DNA of 64,000 nucleotides. It comes from Serinus canaria. Its lineage: Eukaryota; Chordata; Aves; Passeriformes; Fringillidae. Position 1 is the stretch's first letter. Each line of letters opens with the position of its first letter. The notes below the pieces were generated by a model. It was not told the origin of the DNA and did not search any database. It saw nothing but the letters and a program-made list of their open reading frames with translations. This document shows, in pieces, positions 27,691 through 41,999 of this stretch. The stretch is from NCBI RefSeq assembly GCF_022539315.1, contig NC_066319.1, positions 27,428,093-27,492,092 of the forward strand, read 5' to 3'. A program made the position numbers and the translations under genes.

Positions 27691-27727
27691 CGCCCCCGCC
27701 CGGCCCCGGCCCCGGCCCCGGCCCCGG
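27691..27727. repeat. (GGCCCC)n hexanucleotide run
   Basis: Four perfect GGCCCC units (27702-27725) flanked by further C-rich runs. The minus strand, which is the RGS6 sense strand, carries (GGGGCC)4 plus GGGCGGGGG, which can fold as a G-quadruplex. Confidence 0.9.
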
Positions 27728-30700
27728 CGCCCCTCTCCCCCGGTGCCGAGCCGGCTGCCCTTTGGCGGTCCCGCCACCCCGGCCGCTGCCGGGGCACTCG
27801 GCGCAGTCCTGAAGAAAGGCATGGAGCAGAAGGCAAGCCTCGTATCTCTCTTGCAACCTTGTTTATGTGTTGAGTCGCACAATTAAAAGTGTTCGGCTAA
27901 AGTCCTCCATCTGAAACAGGGAAAGCCTCATCTCTTGGTCACCTTCCTCCAACAGCCAGGATTCCCTAAATAACACCTGGGCGCTGCACACCATCGTCGA
28001 TCTTAACAGGCGGCACAACTCCAACAAAACAGCTTGGTGACCCAGCCCTTTTACACAGACCTGTCCCATGGGCAAAACACATTGCTGTTGGTCAGGATGG
28101 ATTTCCACACATTAACTTCGCGGGCAAAGTAGCCCGCATACTTCTTAGGGCTATTATCCACCGAGTTCTCTATTGGATGAGATTTTTATTCCTTTTTCTC
28201 CAGATGGCAAGTTAAGTCCACCTTGCCCCAAGCTGACCCTCAGGTCTGAGAGCCCTGAGCTGGGATGCACTAGGGCAGACCATTGACGGGAGGTAGCCAC
28301 GCCCATCTCCGTGCCAAAGTTTGTGAATTTCCAAGGTTTGGTTCCCACGCATCAGACTCATTACTGCTGTTGAAACTCTTCACGATGAGGCTGTCAGCTG
28401 CACAGAGGAAGGGTTCCTTTACCCACCCATATCAAGTGCCTTAAAAGCCCTTGTGTGGTGTCTCTGTTCCCTCAATTTCCTAACATCCTGGATCTTACCA
28501 AAACCAGGTTTATATTTCATAAGCCTGCTGACTGACACCAGAATCTATCAAGTGCAGGGATGTCCTGTTATTTTATGCTGTAGTCTGCCCAGCACAATTT
28601 CTGGTGATATCTGGTACACTAAACTGCTGCAGTAATTCAAATATTAAATTAATAACGAAATAATATTTCTAATTCAGCTGTGCATCCCTTCTATTTTTAC
28701 TGGATCCATATGTCCATCTTTACCATTACTGGCTACTTCTTCCTTAGTCTTGCAAAATGCCAGTTTCTAACTTGCAGAGTTTAGAAGCTTCTTCAAAAAG
28801 GTCCTTCATCAACACCAACTATACATTTATTTCCCTGTCACACTCAAAATTGCATCTTAGTGGCAAAATTCTGCAGTTATGCCTCACACAACCTCATTGA
28901 CCCTTACTAGACTTTACAGGGTGTTGATTCAATTGATTTGTTTCAGATTTCAGCTGTGGGCATTTAAAAGCTTCTGTTGCAGGTTAAAACATTTTGATCA
29001 TGGTTGTTTTGTTCAAAGAAAATGTACCTCTCAAACATTACAGCATATTTTTTGGATACTTTTTTGAAATAAAATTAATCTAAAAAATATTTCCCTTTAT
29101 ATCAAGTTTGAATTGAAACTAATTTTTATTCCCTTTGGATTAAAAAAAGCATAATATATATTATTTGCCACACAAAGCTGTCTGGCAAAGGGAAGAAAGA
29201 AAGAATGGCAACCTATGAAATAAAGATTTATTTTTTTTTTAGAGATTTTCTCAGCAAAGCATTTTAAATCACTAGCTATATTGAGTTATGCTGGGGTATG
29301 ATTACATGTAATAACATCAATGAAGTATTTCAGTGTCTTATATCAGGTCTGTTCAGGAAAAACTGTTTAAAGACTACTCTACATAGTCTCTGTTGTCACA
29401 GCTTCCTCAAAGGAGTATGCATGCAGCAGCCAACAAATCTAAGTGCTTGAATATATCAGGTTAACTCAAACTAAAAGGCAAGTTCTATAGAAATGCTGTT
29501 TTCAAAGTAGAAGACAGAAAATATTTCACGTGTGTGTTAACATTATGATCCAAAGAAATTGCCAATATGTTTTCTGGAAGTATATACAGCTTGAGTATTA
29601 CTGTATCCAGCAGCCCAAAAGGAAGCTGAATAGAAACATTAAAGCAAAAGTGAGGTCTATGCTTATTTTAATCACGCTCAGCAGAAGAAATTGTAACCAA
29701 AAAGTACAAATAAAAGGAAAGGCAAATGATAAATAAATACTATTTAAATGGTATTTCAAGTTTGGATAACATTCCACACCCTATTTCTCCATTTTGTACT
29801 AAAAATAAATGAATCTTTGCCTAGTGGCTTCTCTCAAGTAACAATGATTCTTTGGTCCCTTGAAGTAATAAATGGTATGAAGCAAAATGGCACAGCAACA
29901 TTTTTTACTTTCATTCATTAACTACTAAAATAAGTAATACATAATTAAAGCCTGATAAAACCGAGCCAGCTTTGTATTTACATTGATCCTTAGGCTGAAA
30001 ACAATGTAGTCAGACTTGGTTCATCACAGCAACCGTTTCTTAGTTTAGCCTCTTTCCCAGCGGGAGAGTCCAGCAGTTTGATGAGTATGATTAGAGATGC
30101 ACAAACAGTTCCGTTTGGATCAGTGGGACATCTCAAGTTGATGTAGAACTACACACATACAGCAATGTTTGCAGAAAAAGACTTTGTATCTGAAACCCTG
30201 CTATGCTTAGGAAGCACTGGAGAAGAATGTGTGGGGAGGGACTGCCATGCATTTTTCTGGCCAGGAGTGCAGAGTTTTATTGTTCCCTTTCCTCTGCATT
30301 ATGTGATGAGATCTGAAAGCCAGAAGAGACCACCATGGTACACATCAAGCATGGAACACCACTGTTCTTACATCATTAAAACTGAAGAACCTGAGCTAGA
30401 ATTTTCATTTTCACTAACATTTCTTATTGAAAATATTTGGTCAGCTTTTCTTTATCCTAGAGACTGATTTCAATGACAAAAATACACATTTTATAAAATT
30501 ATTAAATCTTCTGTTGAAGACTTCAGAGGTAGAAAACTTCCCTCATGCCCAGTAAAGCTGTCCCAAAGCTGTATTATCCTCATTGCTGTAAAGAGGTCCT
30601 TTTATCAGCTTCAGAACGTACAGCTTTGAACCCCTGCATATCGTGGCTGACACTAGAGTTACACATGCTCACAGGGCTTCTGCTAACTCTTACTCACGGC

Positions 30701-33700
30701 TCAACAGTGGGAGTCTCCAGGGTCTTCCAACAGATCCTTTCCATGGCAAAGAGTCACAGCACAGCATGTTCCCCTGTGATCATCTGAAAAAAGGAGGAGT
30801 AGATATCGCTAACTTTCCACCAGTAGCATCCTCCTCTCCTGGCGCTTGAAAAGCTCAGAAAGGCAGAAGCCGCTGCAGCTGCAGTGGTTGCAGTGCTCTG
30901 AGGGAGGGCCAATGTTTTCCTTTCAGTTTGCAAACCAACAGCATTGTTGACCGAATGAGTAAGTGTTACCCCATAGCACTTACTTCATAAATATTCAATA
31001 GCTGTTAATTACAAGAAAAAATGGAGCTGCTGGCTCAAGGTAAGTGCTGAAGCGTCACTAAAGCAGTGCTTTTTCTCGTGAAGGCAATAAAGAGGAGTAA
31101 GTGTCTCTCTCTGGCAGAGGGCATGAAAAAAGCAAAGAGGTTTTCAGAGTTGTTCAAGGCAGGTTCTATTTTTCATAAAATGTTTAATTTAACAGTGACC
31201 TAGTTTTACAACAGCTTTCAGTGTCTTGGCTTTTCTTATCTCCTGTGTCTTAGCCTACATCATTAGAAGAGCAGCGCAATAGGCTTTCCAGATTTTGTTA
31301 AAGCAAACTAAATAAGGCCTTGCTGGGTGGATTAATTCTTCTCTCCTATTTTGTTTCAGGCAGTCGTTATGTTACAGTTCCTTTGTGGTTTTAAAGAGGT
31401 TTTAGCACATCTTTTATCACACCCATTACAGATATTTTTTAAAATTCAGCTCAAAGCCCTTAGCTTATTTCATGTTACATTTTTGAGTATCAGTCTGCAG
31501 AGGCACTCTTGAATTCCTCAGCCTTTTTACAAAAGGATTCTTTGTTTTGTAAACATTAAATTAAGTGTATTAAGTTGGTGGCTAGCTTGACTAGCAAATT
31601 TGGACATTTACAGGCAGTACAGATTCGTGCCAGCTTTCAGCAGGAGCAAGTCGTGGGGTGCCATTAATTTTACTTACCTTACTTCACCGACCAGAAGAAA
31701 AGTTATTGTGCATCCTGTCATGGTGACCAATAAACAGCAGGTCAAGTGATGCTGGCTCCCTTTTTCACTGTGTTCTACATACGATGTTCTCAGATACTGT
31801 TTCCTTGTACCCCTCTGTGATTCTTAGGCTGTCTTTCTGGAAGTGTGCTTTAAAAACCCCTAAATCTCTGTTGTGTGTGCTGTGTTCCATATGGATTCAG
31901 CAGAAAAAGGGAGCAATTAGAAAAATGATACTTCAGCCATGCAGCACCAAAACACACTAAGTCTGCTGAAAAAAGTCTCTTCCTTTCACCTCCATCTCAG
32001 AGATTCTCAGGAAATTTTATCCTTTGAGAGTCAAGTGTGAGAAGCCTTGCTGTGGTTGAATCCCTCCTGCATATCCTTTAAGGAAGGGAGCACAGCATAG
32101 GAGATGATATGCCAGGTTTATACAAGTGTGAGTGCTTTCTCTACAGGGAGAATTTCCCTGTGGGGATCTCAGCCCACAGAGGTTTCCATTGATCCATGTT
32201 AATGTGTTTCACAGAAATTGAATATGTCAGACTGAAAAATGCAAGTAATGTATCCTGGCAGTTTCAGAGCCATGACCTAACAGTAACAAGCCCAATGTAT
32301 ACTTCTACACCTACAAGGATCATGCAAGCTAAAAAGAACAAAGACAGCTTAATAGGAACCATTCAGAGGCAGCGTGTACTGGCCTTGTTGAGCTTCACTT
32401 AATTCCTCCCTTTGAGCAAAGAGATTTCAGTTGCCCTTGCCAAAATGAATTCTGTGCCAGCTCTAATGCTTTTTAAATTTTGAGTGACTTACAACAAACT
32501 TCTTGGTGACTTGTTGTCATTGGGGGAAAAAGCCATGGTGGTGAATTTCAGGCATGGAAGGACTTGAATCCCGCAGGAGAAAATCACATAAGCAAAAGTA
32601 TTGAGAATTTTTTTTAAATAAAGCTAAAGACATCAGAAGAGCATTAGTATCAGCTCTTCTGTTCATTTTAATCAATAAATAACACTGTAGGAAAGTAAAA
32701 TTCACAGTCTTTGCAGATCCACCTAGGAAAGTCTGGAAGACCCTGTTTGCTGAAAGTATTGAAAAGAGATTTGTGTAAGAAGCTTTGCTTCACTTTGTTT
32801 TACCTGGAAGCAAAAAATGGACAAAAAGCAATACAACTGATCAAAAGAGGAGGGGCTCCATTCCCTCAATATCCAGATTCTTGCTCAAACATAGCAGAAG
32901 CATGCTTTTCTCTTCTGCCTTGGCAATCTCATATCTGAGCAGGTGACAGCACTGGCTGAGTAGAGAAATTACCATGGTCTCATACTTTCCTGTGTTAAAG
33001 AGAGGACTGTAGAGAGGATTTTAGATTCTTCTATAACATCTATAAATTGATAAGATCTCTCCACATCCTCTTTTAGTTCATCAGGAGATCAGGTTTTTGT
33101 ATCTATGAATGCTTATTCTTTTCTGTCCTTTAGTCAAGAACAGCCTTCTGCCTGCACTCCATCTGAACTTCTAAAGTTTTCCTGAACGCAGTAGAGCCTC
33201 AGCTTCTGCCATGTCAGGTAGCCAAACATCATGAAAACTCATGGCACTAAGTGGCAGAAATGTGTGAATTCCCATAGAATTCAGGTTTTCTCCAGATGGT
33301 CTTTACTCGCTGGTCTGGAAAAGCTGCAGAAGTAGTACTTACTCAGAGTACATCATAACATTCTTGACTTTTTTCTTCTGTGATATTGCAGAAATTTCCT
33401 TTGGACTTTTTTTTTTTTCTGTTTGGAATACACTTTATGATTGATTAATTACATAAGCAGTGATGGGAACTGCTGCACAGTGGGAATGAGGAACCTGAAG
33501 TGTGGAGGAAGGCATAAAATATGTTTTAAAAAACCCTTAAATCCAGAAAGATGCAATATGTGCCTTTCCTATCCCCGATCATATTGTTTTCATGCTATAT
33601 CTCTTTCTCACCAGCATTTATCTGTGTCTTATTAAACTATGCATTTTTCACTGCACTATATTATCTCGTGGTTTTGAAAGAGCATTTCTCATAAGGAAGA

Positions 33701-35764
33701 AACTGCAAACATCACCATGAACCATGTTTCTTTTCTGTACTTGGATGATTTATAGTACCCACCAACACAGTGCAAGTATTGAAACACATGTCTCTGTGTT
33801 TCTGTATCTATCTATACGTTCACTTTAAGTACACAGACATTTTTATATATAAAATCTTTTCTCTAATAGTTACAAAAAATGTGCAGGGTGTTGATGATTT
33901 ATCTAAATCAGATGGCACCACTTCTCCATCTTTGGCTAATTTATGTAGCTAAATATCATAGTGCATGTTCTGGTTTTGGCAGGGAAGTTCAACATTTGAC
34001 ATGCCTTTGGTGAATATTCAGTTACATAATTTTGTTTATTTTTTTTTCCTATTAAAACCAGTTAAATCTGAGCAGTCAAATATTTCTACATTTGCATGAG
34101 AAAAGTCCTTAAACTCATCTTCAAATTCAAGTGAAAATTAACATTTCTTTATTATATTTATAATTTTCAGTTATTGTCCTAGCTTGTCTACTGCTGAGAA
34201 GGTACTGCACAGGGAAGAGATCTGACTGAGTCGGGGTAAGCTGTACAGCATTCACTAAAATGAATGGGTGGAAGAAGGGCTCAAAAAACAGATAATAGCC
34301 TAGGAAACCTGTTTTTTCTAGGCTCACAGTAGGGACAGTGGGAAAAGACACTCAGAGATTCAAAGCTGGAGCATAACCTCAGATGCTCATATCTGTGACA
34401 AGAAGAACCTTTCTTTCTCTCTGCTGGGCCCAAGAAGAACATAAGAGGGTTTGTCTCACAGGAGCACTGTCATCCTTTCCTAGGTTTGTGAATCTCCCTT
34501 CTCTACAAAGCCAGGAACCCAGATGTAAGTTTTGCAGATCTCAGCAGTCTAAAATGTGAGATGGATCCCAGGGCTCAGTTCAGGTATCATCTTCCCCCTA
34601 TCCAGCCAGAACAACTCCACCAGCAGCTCTCTGCTTGAAATGCAATCTTTACTTCAATGCTCAGCCTGTTAAACTGTGACAGTAAAGAGATTAATACAGC
34701 TCAACTCAATTCAAACACATTTCAAACTGGTCTGCTCTGTTAAACTAGAACGTGAGAACAAAATACTTGCACACTGCATAATTCAAAATCATGCATAGGG
34801 CTTATTTTAAAAAAAGCATGAGTTTAATTATTTTTTTCCTTAATTATCCAAGAAACTGCCTTAAATCTGCATTGCCATTAACAACTCCACAAAGCTTTAA
34901 AAGATGTAATACACATCATGTCAGGAGCTCAAAGCGCCTTATACATGATAATGAAACAGTGAATCTTCAAATCTTCTTTCAAGTAAGTACCTGTGGCAGG
35001 CATGGTTGAGAATATTCCATCCTCAAATGCTTGGGCCACAATGTTTCACTACATGAATCAGCAAAACTCTGGATTTTTTTTAATTTTATTTTTAATGTTA
35101 CAGCAAAATCAGTTTAACCAGTTGCAAAGAGGATCTGATGAAAAAAGGCTTTTGCCCATGTTAAATATATTTTTATAACTGAATATGCCCATGTTTTGAG
35201 ACTATTGTTAAAAATGTATCAGGGAGATGGGCCTTGGTGACAAGGATATACTATTTTATGAAAATCTGCCCAAATTTTGACAAGTTAAAATTCTAAAATT
35301 TTCAACTTGTTCCTGCTTACATTCTTAGAGACTGAAGCTGACTGCAGTGATGCACATTCAGAATAGTATAGTTAAGTTTAACTAAATGTGTAAATTATTC
35401 AGTAGAAGGTGGGGGTCTGCTTCTTATAAATTTGTAGCTTAGGAGGGGACTAAAAATCACTGAGTCTGGCTCACTGCTCAGGGTAGGCTCAATTATACCT
35501 AAATTTACAAGTTCTCACAGACATTCGGGGCTGGAGATGCCATATTTTTTCTACTATTTAGTGAAATATTATCTGTACAAGGTTTCATCCTAACATTGAA
35601 GATGAATCTCATGTTAAAACAGGAGCCCTTTATTTCTTGTCCTCTATTATAGATGTAGAAAGCAGATTACTACTGTTTTCTTAGGAGCAGAATTTCACAT
35701 TTGAAAGTCTTTAACCCATTTTTCTGTGTCAGATTAGATGCTATAACCATTCTTTCCTTACAGG

Positions 35765-36345
35765 TTGTTTCTTCAATGCCTTACCATTCTGATCACTGTC
35801 CTCTGGACTACCTCCAGCTGCTTCACATTTATGTTGTGTCCACAACTGTACACACCACTCTTGCTGATGCCTCACCAGTGCTGAACAGAGCAGTCTGCAC
35901 CTGCAAAGACAGCCCAGGGCAGCATCCTCCTGTTTTGCACTACTTCAGCATTGTTTCATTCTGTTCAATTGTGTTCTAGGAAACCTGCTAAATATTTTCC
36001 CACTGAATTGCTTTGAGAAGACTTCCTTGCTGTCCTGTGTTTCTGCAGTTTCTTGTTCCTGTCTAAATGTAGCTCTTATTCATCCTGAATTCTACCCACA
36101 CTTTTCAGATCATACCTGCAATTTATCAAGATCACTGTATTTTAATCATAACCTCTAAAATACTTGCAGTCTCTTGCTGCTTGAAATTATCTGCAAATTT
36201 AATAATGATTCTTTTTGTGTCATCATCCAACCCTTTAATGAGTACTATGAGACCTATAGCAATCCTCTGTGGAGCTTCATGGAACTCATCCTTGCGTTTT
36301 GACAATGAAGAATCTGTAGCTGCTGTTTGAGCATGGTTTTCTAAT
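35765..36345 (-). mobile_element. Old, diverged CR1-like LINE fragment
   Basis: The reverse complement contains diverged but ordered CR1 landmarks: a stretch like the FADD-type reverse transcriptase motif (KFADNFK around 36195), then the region CTGTTCAGCACTGGTGAGGC (around 35890-35870) and GTGGACACAAC, then CTGGAGGTAGTCCAGAGGA (around 35815-35797). Both ends fade into unique sequence. Stops and indels interrupt all frames. The subfamily cannot be assigned by eye; an L3-like relative is possible. Confidence 0.7.
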
Positions 36346-36585
36346 GCAACTCAGCACATATTTTCAGTACAAATATTTACAAGTTCACAGTTTACCTTCT
36401 GCAAAATTGTTCTTTAAAACTCAGTCTTTCTTTTTTTCTTTTTTCTTTTTTTTTAATATTTTCCCCAGGAAATTCTTTTATTAAAATATTAACAGAACTC
36501 CAGCTTTGAAGGAGATTGATCAGAGGTGAGTACACAATTGTGGGAAATATCTGAGGTGCACTTTCATTAGTATTCACAGAACATT

Positions 36586-36656
36586 AATAACTCTGTATCT
36601 AACAATAATAATAACTCAGTATCTAACTATATCAGGTACCAATAACTCAGTATCTA
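36586..36656. repeat. Small tandem repeat, three units
   Basis: AATAACTCWGTATCTA occurs three times at 25-31 bp spacing (from 36586, 36610 and 36641), with diverged spacers. Confidence 0.7.
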
Positions 36657-39600
36657 GCTCTGTTCCACACTGCCTGTCTCTGTCTCCCATTGCCCTCCCT
36701 CCAAAAAAGCCTTTTTCAGATTTAGCTCAGCAGCTGATGGCAATACCATTTGGGAAAGTGTAAGTATTGAAAGATGGAGAAAGAAAGTCCTTAGTTCTCC
36801 ATTGAGCCATCTCACTTTGAGTTAAATATTTGTATTTGCAGTGACATAGAGATCTTATGCTAAATTTTGCTCCTTTAAATCACATGTCCAAACAAATAAT
36901 ACCCTTCATGACAGGCAGAACATATTTAGAAAAGGCTCACAGATCAGTTTATGTGGTTGTGAGCAACAATTTATTGACACAAGCTAAAAAAACAGCTCTA
37001 TTCACCCTGTTATAATCAGCTGATCCTCCTCGCCCTTTCAGAACATAAAACATCTCTCCTCCTAGATGCTCAACTATTCAGTTTTTTGAATGATCAGGGA
37101 AACCCAGAAGTATTTCTATTGCCTCTACCTCTTGAGCAGGCTATGTCTTTATAGATTTTGCATGTCTGATATGTTGACTTTCCAAACTGCATAGTACAAG
37201 TACAGCACCAGGAATCAAAATTCTAGCAACAACATTTGGAGATATAGACTAGCTGGGAGGTCACTTGTCACCTTGAAATAACAGCCAAGCTTCTGTTCTT
37301 TAATAGATCTCATGCTTTTTTTTGCTGTGTAACCCTGAAAACTCTCAATGAAGATAAAATTTTACCATCCTGTCCACAGCTAGAAGTAGCTGTGTGTTCA
37401 CCCAATACTACTAGAGGCCTTGGATGTAGCCTCCAACAATCAGTCCAACTCACCAGTCCACCAAGGTAAGGAGCACAAGTTCAGTGTACACCTTATCTAA
37501 CACTGCTACCAAAATGTCCTTTTCACCCAAGGCCTGGCTGCACACATTCCCTGCACTTCCATCAGATGACCTAGTGGCCACACATCTACAGGACAGGTCC
37601 ATTTGGCTGGCAGATCCAAAGGTAACAAATGGAGATGACTGCAGCTGGAACAGGGGACCATGACTGCATTTTAAACAGGCTACTAGGTTTTAGCTCATTT
37701 AGATGTAACTCAAAAATCTACATCTGCCTTCAATCTACATATTTATCTCCTTCCTACCCCCTCTAGCCTCCATGCATGAACCCATGCGCACATGTTTTAA
37801 GTTATACTTTTAAAATTATTTTCATCAGTTCTCATTTTTAATCTACAGTTAAAAAACCTATGCTCCATGACAAAACCCAACCTTGTCTTCTCTGGCAATG
37901 CATCTTTTGAAAAGAGAGGCACTTGTTTGGTCTTTGCTAGACCAAACAAGTCTTTGTGTATGTTAATCATCCAGTCAATTTCACAGGAATTTACATTATT
38001 AGAAATTAATTTCAAACAAAGGTAAAACAACTCTGCTCATTCTCCAGCTCAGCCTTGAAGAACTGTGTTATATGATGGGGATGGTACACAGACTCAGCTA
38101 TAGGATTTCTCTCCTACGTGATGAGACAGATTCACCTCATGATCTCAGATGGGCATAAAATTACACCCTCCTGTAACACAATTTCCCAGATTTCCTCTAT
38201 AGTCACCTGGGGAAAAATAACTCACCTATTTTAGATCCAGATTTTATGCCCTCAGGAGTGGACACCATCTCTTCATTCTTTTGGTGAGAGTCTGGACAAC
38301 CAGCTCAGACCAGCCATTAAAGGGTGGGAGCTGGAGGAGAAGAAATTCAGATGATTGAACATGAAACTCAGACACTTGTGGCTGCAAAGCACTCTGAACT
38401 CTCATTGAAATTTTGCACAAACCATTACCCTTCAGCATTGTTTCCTAAACCTGAGAAGATACCAAGCATTAAAAGACTGGGCTGAACCATGCACACCTAG
38501 TTCTTGTGGGATTAAACCTTGTTTTTTGACATTTAATGATCTATCCTGTTACAATAAAATTGCAAAAATTATGAAGGAAAATGCAAAAATATCCCAATAT
38601 TGCAAGATGCTTATAGATGTCATATAGGAGATCTCAAGAAATCCAAGGTTTCTAGCTTTGCAGTCACCATTAAAATAAGGTCATCAGACCAGCAGTTTAA
38701 TGCATGACATATACATCAACATGAACTACTACACTAGGAAAAATTAGGACCAGTTTCAGAGGTACTTTTTGCACACAACATTGGCTGCAGGCTTAGTCTG
38801 CCAGTAATATCAAATTATTTTTCTCTGTGACTGATCCTGCAGATGACAGTTTCAGTGTCTGTACACTGCATTGCTAGTTACAATCAGTGAAGTGTAGAAG
38901 GAGCTTCCAAAAACGTAAAATTGATAACCACAAAAAACCCACAAACCATGAGAGATGAAAACACAACTTAGAGACTAATAAAATTTCAGTTTCCATCTTC
39001 CTGACCCAGTCACTTGCTGCCTTAGGCCATCCTTTCATGGTTAAAATGTAACTCACTCTAGGGAGATACCTACCTAGTGTTTACCTGATTATCTTAAAGT
39101 TGTTTTTTCACCACTGTATTGTCTCAACCCTGTATAAGACCAACATTTAAAAATATCCTATACAGATCTTGAAGTCTTAGCTACCGCAGTTTATGAAGAA
39201 AATTTTGGCAATATTTTAGCAGCCTGCTTTATCAGTGAGTTTCAAATAGTTGGAAATTATTTGGTTTTAATATAGCATCTAGATGCATCTCCACACTGAA
39301 AGCATTTTTGGTCCAAGGCAGATTAAGGTTTTAAACAGCCTTAGGCAGGGAAAAATACCATTTGGGGGATATAGAGGCCATGGGAATATTCTGTAGTCTT
39401 AAACCACCCATTCTCTATCCCACAAATTTATGCAGAGAACACTTCTACAGCAATTGTTGAAAAACATCCAGAGCCAGTGAAAAAGAATGGAGAGTAATAT
39501 ATTCTTTTGAGAAGTGGTATGACATCTGGTTGTTGTCATACATGTAAATACCACTCCATTAGGAGAACTTCCTGCAGTATCACAGGCTTTACTCAGTCTC

Positions 39601-40006
39601 TTCTTCCTTCAGTACTTCTGCCTTAGTTTTAACAGGTACTGCAGATTCTGGAAATACATTTGTATGTAGGCTATCAGCATCTTCTGCTTTGCACAATTTC
39701 ATTCTTAAGAAGAAAATTGGAATGTCTCTTTTGTAAGAAATTAGCATTCCTACTTAAATCTGTGCTTTCACAGATCTGGGACATTCATGTAGCCTGCTGT
39801 TTATTGCAGTTAAAAATCTCCAGAAATAAATAATCTCCACAACTAATTTTGTGTTCCATCAGAGTTCAGATTTCTCATTCTATCTTTCTTTGGGAAGCAA
39901 ATGCAATGCTGTTTGCAATAATTTTTTCCTGTCTTTTATTTTTCAAAAGCAGGTAGTTCTGGTCTTAATTAGGTTTCTTAACTGAAGCTCAGTCTGAATG
40001 ACAACG

Positions 40007-40081
40007 TTCGTTCATTCATTCATTCATTCATTCATTCATTCATTCATTCATTCATTCATTCATTCATTCATTCATTCATTC
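40007..40081. repeat. (TTCA)n tetranucleotide microsatellite
   Basis: About 18 nearly perfect TTCA units; only the first is TTCG. Likely polymorphic in length. Confidence 0.97.
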
Positions 40082-41999
40082 TCCATTGCCATGATACACC
40101 TGCTCTCTCAGATGTTACCCTGTTTATGTGCCCTCCCACCCCCACTTCCCATCACCAAGAGTTGGCTGTGACCCTCCATATCTGTATAAAAACATGGTCT
40201 CCCATTCCTGACACTCCTATACATCATGTCAGGACTTTGGACAGACCTTCAGACTGGAGGGTGGCACAGCATCACCCTTTGCTTTCTGTTCATCAGACAC
40301 CTTAATAAATTTGGGAAAGTTGAGATAAAAAGTGATCCCCTGAACACTTCTGTTGTTTGCTGTGTGAAGTGCTCAGTTTTTCAACCGTCATATTCTCATA
40401 TTTGCCACAACCGTAGCACCCATGCCCTGTAAGTTATTTCTTTCATAAACTTGGCATGGAATGATGCATTTCCCTGAAAAGAAATGGGAAGATGTGCATC
40501 ATGCTTGCAGGAAAACTGCTAATTCTGCAGCTGATGTGGCAAAAAAAAATAGCATGTGTCTCAATTCTGGCTCTAGAAAAGCTTCTTTATATTCCAGAAA
40601 TTGTAACAACATTCCTAAACACATATTTGGGTCTAGGTTTGCAGAATTCATATTCTGAATTCAGAATACACAGTTCATGTATGAACTATGGCTCATAAAT
40701 CCAGAGTAAATAAATGCAGTAAATACATCTCACAGAAATACAGTTCATAAACACAAAATTCATAGTTCCTATTTCCCCCCACCCCCAACCTACTGTGTTC
40801 TCTCTGCAAAGCTCATTTATAAAGAACAATTGTGAAAAGGCCATGGCAAGGAGCCTGGAAGCCACGACTCATGTTACCACCTAGACACTGAATGCCCTCC
40901 ATATTTGGGAGAGTCCATATTCCCTCAGGGAGTTGCTGCTGCTCCCTCTTGGAGCTTCCCTCAGGACAAAGTTGCCAATAAATATTGCGCTAGAACAAAT
41001 GCTGGGTCTGTGAGTGTTTGTGCATCACTTTGTCGGCAATTGTGGGCAGAGAGTGCTGCAGCAGAAATGATGCTCTGGCGGGCTCTGTACTATCTGATGC
41101 TGTAAATAAGGCTCTCTAAAATGTCCATGATCCTGCCCTGGGGCACTTGGGGAAATTTGTCACCCCTTAGTGCTGTGCACAACAGATGAATTGTTCTGTG
41201 CAGCACATGGAGCAGAAAACCCTGAACAAGATCTGCATGGGCTGGGGATCTATGCTTAGGAATGCCTTGCAGCAGCAGCAGATATGAGCTTTTATTCTAT
41301 TCCATGTCCTGCTCTTAAGGCTCTGCTGGTGCCTCAAGAAATGGAGTAGTCAGGATGACAGCAGCACTTAGAAGAAGAGTAAGACAGAAGTGTAAGCAGA
41401 AAACATTGTAATCTGGGATTGGGGAATACAGAGGACGTGAGAAAGAGACCAGATCCAGGAAAAGCCAAGTACTTAAAGCTGAGCCACACCAGACCCCACC
41501 ACCCATCTTAGAACCAGTGTCACCAGGAAAACACCTCAGAAGTTAGCAATTGGAGATTCTTTAATGAGAGATGCCACAGCACCTGTTTGACATTCAGGAA
41601 ATATCCCCTGGTTAGTTCCAAAGTTAGTTTGCTGTGCAGCAAGAGCTCAAAAACATTATCGCATTGCCAGGATATGAAACTTGCTAAACCCTCGAGTTGA
41701 TAATTCATTCCTACTCTGCAATGCAGGATCTAAAGATGCTGTGATAAGGCAACTTAGAAAAATGAGAGATTATATGGGCCATGAAGACATGATGAGTAAA
41801 GGCCATGTTGTCCCCTAACCTTCAAGTCAAAAAGTGGTCAGGAAGCGGGAAATGAACTGAACAGAAAATGCCTGCTAAATTAGGTAGTACTCAATTTTTT
41901 CACTGCTGTGGATACAGATATACTGTGCAGACACTACTGGAATTTGATGTCATTCATCTGACCTCATACTACAAGCAAAAAGAGGGGAAGATGTGGGAC

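Larger units (their letters stand above)
26840..27810. promoter_or_regulatory. CpG island at the RGS6 5' end
   Basis: GC-rich, CpG-dense sequence stands out sharply from the surrounding AT-rich DNA, with many CCGCCC/GGGCGG (Sp1-type) boxes, especially at 27530-27780. It lies upstream of the RGS6 start-codon exon in transcription order, as expected for the main promoter of a broadly regulated gene. The many overlapping frames on both strands (for example around 27385-27886) are rich in Pro, Arg, Gly and Ala and reflect base composition. No plus-strand gene starting here was recognised, so bidirectional use is open. Confidence 0.85.

Noticed and set aside
26610..27886. Several frames of 100-230 codons on both strands in the CpG island
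   Set aside because: Pro/Arg/Ala/Gly composition, mutual overlap and lack of any domain show they are a by-product of GC-rich, stop-poor sequence.
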